17,306 nucleotides of DNA, from assembly GCA_003550305.1 (NCBI GenBank), contig QKYT01000145.1, forward strand, positions 81,181 through 98,486, read 5' to 3'. Below are positions 15,624 through 17,306 of the stretch, in pieces; within the stretch, counting starts at the first letter, position 1, and every line of letters starts with the position of its first letter. The notes under the pieces are model-generated. The model saw nothing but the letters and a program-made list of their open reading frames with translations. It did not search any database and was not told where the DNA came from. Source of the stretch: Glomus cerebriforme. Lineage: Eukaryota; Glomeromycota; Glomeromycetes; Glomerales; Glomeraceae. A program made the position numbers and the translations under genes.

Positions 15624-17294
15624 TTAATAATTTTCTTCTATATAATCATAACAATGAATAGTTAAATCATCATAATTTCGAACCTTAATATTATATGGTT
15701 TAAATTTCTTTACTACATTCTTTGAAAAATCTTTACTATCTTTATAAGCTAAATATTCGACTCTTTTCTTTTCAACAATATATTTTTCTAGATAAAGTAA
15801 AATATCTTGTTCATTTACGTCAGGTTGAGGTATCAATTGATTAAAATTTAATCGATCAAAGTAGGATTCCATCGTATGGCTATTACGAATTAATAATGTT
15901 TTTATAAAAGTATTATGAGAATTTTTTAAAAATAATTCAAAATCACTTGCAACAATCGTAATAGATAAATTTAAATATTCTAATTTAGAAGGAAGAATTT
16001 GTCCTAATCCTTGTAATATAAGTGAACTATGTTTGCTTGTACCACTACTAATAGAAATATAATTAAGATTTTGTCCAATATTTTTAATTATATCAAATAA
16101 TAAATATATATTTTGACTTTTATTTAAATAACATAATTTCAAAAATTTAATTTTTGGACAAAATTTTTTAATTTGTTCAAGTAATTTTAATTTGAATTCA
16201 TCACTTATTACCATTGAAAAATTTTCTAAATATTCATTAGACTTTTGAATTAATAATTGATGTGATTCTACTTCTGTTTTATGTACTTGATTGATAAATA
16301 AAGATCTTAATTTAAATGGTTTGTTGAGATTAATAATTTGTTGAATAAATTCAGAATTTATAAAATAACAATTAATAATATGAATAGATTCTAAAACATT
16401 TAAATGATCAAATACTTCTTTTAAAACAACTATTTTTCTAAAATTGATATTATAAAATATAAGCGTTTTTAATGTATTTGAACAATTAGAATTTTTTAAT
16501 GATAATAATGAAGGATTTAAAGGAAAATCACTAGATTGGAATAAAATTTTTTTAAGATTTTGTTGTGAATTATAAATGAGTGAAGAGAATTTTCCAAAAT
16601 CATTGATTTCTCTATATTTAAAATGAATTGTTGAAATTGAATTACAATTAGAGGATAAAAGTATTAAGAAAAATCCAATTTTCGTAATATCTGCAATGCT
16701 TCTATCAATAAGAACTTTTAAATTTCTTATATTGCAAATGAGATTTGGATTATGTAAAATTAATTCAAAAGCACAATTAAAACAGTCAAGAAATACATAA
16801 TCATTTATTTGAATTTCAAAAGTATGTAAATTTACTTCATTGTCAATGAAAATTTCAAACAATGACATATAAATTAAATTTAAGGTAGATTGGAATATTT
16901 TGTATCTGACAAGATTAAATTTTGGATCAAACCGTCTTAAAATAGATTGAACAATTTCATATGTATTTAGACATTTAATAAAACTAGGATAATTAAATAA
17001 AGTATTTGAAGTATTTAAAAAGTTAATTTTAATTTCATGATTATTAAATTTTGCTTTATCATAATCATTTAAATAATGTAAATAAATTTCAATATAATGA
17101 AATTTTTGAAGATTTTGATAATTTTTATAATGATTTGAAAATGGATTTTCCCACAATAATGGAATTGCTAAACGGCACCATAATCTATTAACTAGAATAC
17201 ATGAATATAGTGTAGAAAAATCTCCTCGAAAATATTGTATAATTTCATCTGTTAATTCAGGTAAATCTCCGGAAAATAATTTTGAGCATGTCAT
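15624..17294 (-). CDS. F-box protein with LRR-like region, copy 3
   Basis: Predicted SCF ubiquitin-ligase substrate receptor of 556 residues. The F-box is at about residues 5-50 (DLPELTDEIIQYFRGDF, CILVNRLWCRLAIPLLWE), followed by leucine-rich strands and a C-terminal tail ending HCYDYIEENY. The start at 17294 (MTCSKLFSGD) matches the other copies. Its 5' flank is cut by the window end 12 bp upstream. In the N-terminal third it resembles copy 1 (KNYQNLQKFHY, LNDYDKAKFNNHEIKIN, RRFDPKFNLVRYKIFQSTL). In the C-terminal part it resembles copy 2 (KTLLIRNSH, PQPDVNEQDILLYLEKYIV). It lacks two residues near the C-terminus relative to copy 2 (KDFSKNVVKKF). The frame is intact. Function is inferred from the F-box; the substrate is unknown. 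Confidence 0.9.
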   Translation of the reverse strand: MTCSKLFSGDLPELTDEIIQYFRGDFSTLYSCILVNRLWCRLAIPLLWENPFSNHYKNYQNLQKFHYIEIYLHYLNDYDKAKFNNHEIKINFLNTSNTLFNYPSFIKCLNTYEIVQSILRRFDPKFNLVRYKIFQSTLNLIYMSLFEIFIDNEVNLHTFEIQINDYVFLDCFNCAFELILHNPNLICNIRNLKVLIDRSIADITKIGFFLILLSSNCNSISTIHFKYREINDFGKFSSLIYNSQQNLKKILFQSSDFPLNPSLLSLKNSNCSNTLKTLIFYNINFRKIVVLKEVFDHLNVLESIHIINCYFINSEFIQQIINLNKPFKLRSLFINQVHKTEVESHQLLIQKSNEYLENFSMVISDEFKLKLLEQIKKFCPKIKFLKLCYLNKSQNIYLLFDIIKNIGQNLNYISISSGTSKHSSLILQGLGQILPSKLEYLNLSITIVASDFELFLKNSHNTFIKTLLIRNSHTMESYFDRLNFNQLIPQPDVNEQDILLYLEKYIVEKKRVEYLAYKDSKDFSKNVVKKFKPYNIKVRNYDDLTIHCYDYIEENY

Positions 17295-17306
17295 ATTGAT
17301 ATTGGG

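Noticed and set aside
1..17306. tRNA, rRNA, CRISPR array or bacterial-style operon
   Set aside because: No cloverleaf with conserved T-loop, no rRNA-like sequence, no regularly spaced identical repeats with unique spacers, and the introns and polyadenylation signals are eukaryotic.

Overview
The window looks like nuclear DNA of an arbuscular mycorrhizal fungus, most likely Rhizophagus irregularis or a close relative. The basis is the very AT-rich sequence, GT-AG introns of about 70 nt, a tandem array of F-box genes of the type expanded in that genus, and debris of families I recognise there (SAM-domain proteins, Crinkler N-terminus, RTC4-like proteins). I assign families by recognising motifs from memory; no database search was run.

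Layout. 1-268 (+) holds the last exons of a gene that starts outside the window. 300-3900 is AT-rich and mostly non-coding, with gene remnants (652-806 on +, 1877-2472 on -), two MITE-like elements (1058-1414 and 2587-2731), a hairpin (1418-1501) and a diverged direct repeat (3044-3300). Three intact single-exon F-box/LRR-like genes lie on the minus strand at 4107-5765, 9829-11505 and 15624-17294. Their 3' ends are 5722 and 5795 bp apart, and they carry homologous 5' and 3' flanks, so the duplicated unit is larger than the coding sequence.

Between F-box copies 1 and 2 lies a visibly less AT-rich block (about 5900-8300). It contains a decayed SAM-domain gene with a PD-(D/E)XK-like motif (minus), a probable non-LTR retrotransposon 3' fragment (plus) and a broken Crinkler N-terminal exon (minus). 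A probable Helitron 3' end follows at about 9105. Between copies 2 and 3 lie an RTC4-like pseudogene (minus), a 1448-bp hAT-like non-autonomous transposon with an 8-bp target duplication and 10-bp-phased subterminal repeats, and another minus-strand pseudogene split by a 279-bp foldback MITE.

How the parts relate. The only clearly functional genes are the F-box paralogues, predicted substrate receptors of SCF ubiquitin ligases. Their similarity is mosaic: different stretches pair different copies, which suggests gene conversion. The spacers are filled with unrelated dead genes and transposons. I see no tRNA, rRNA, CRISPR array or bacterial-type operon.
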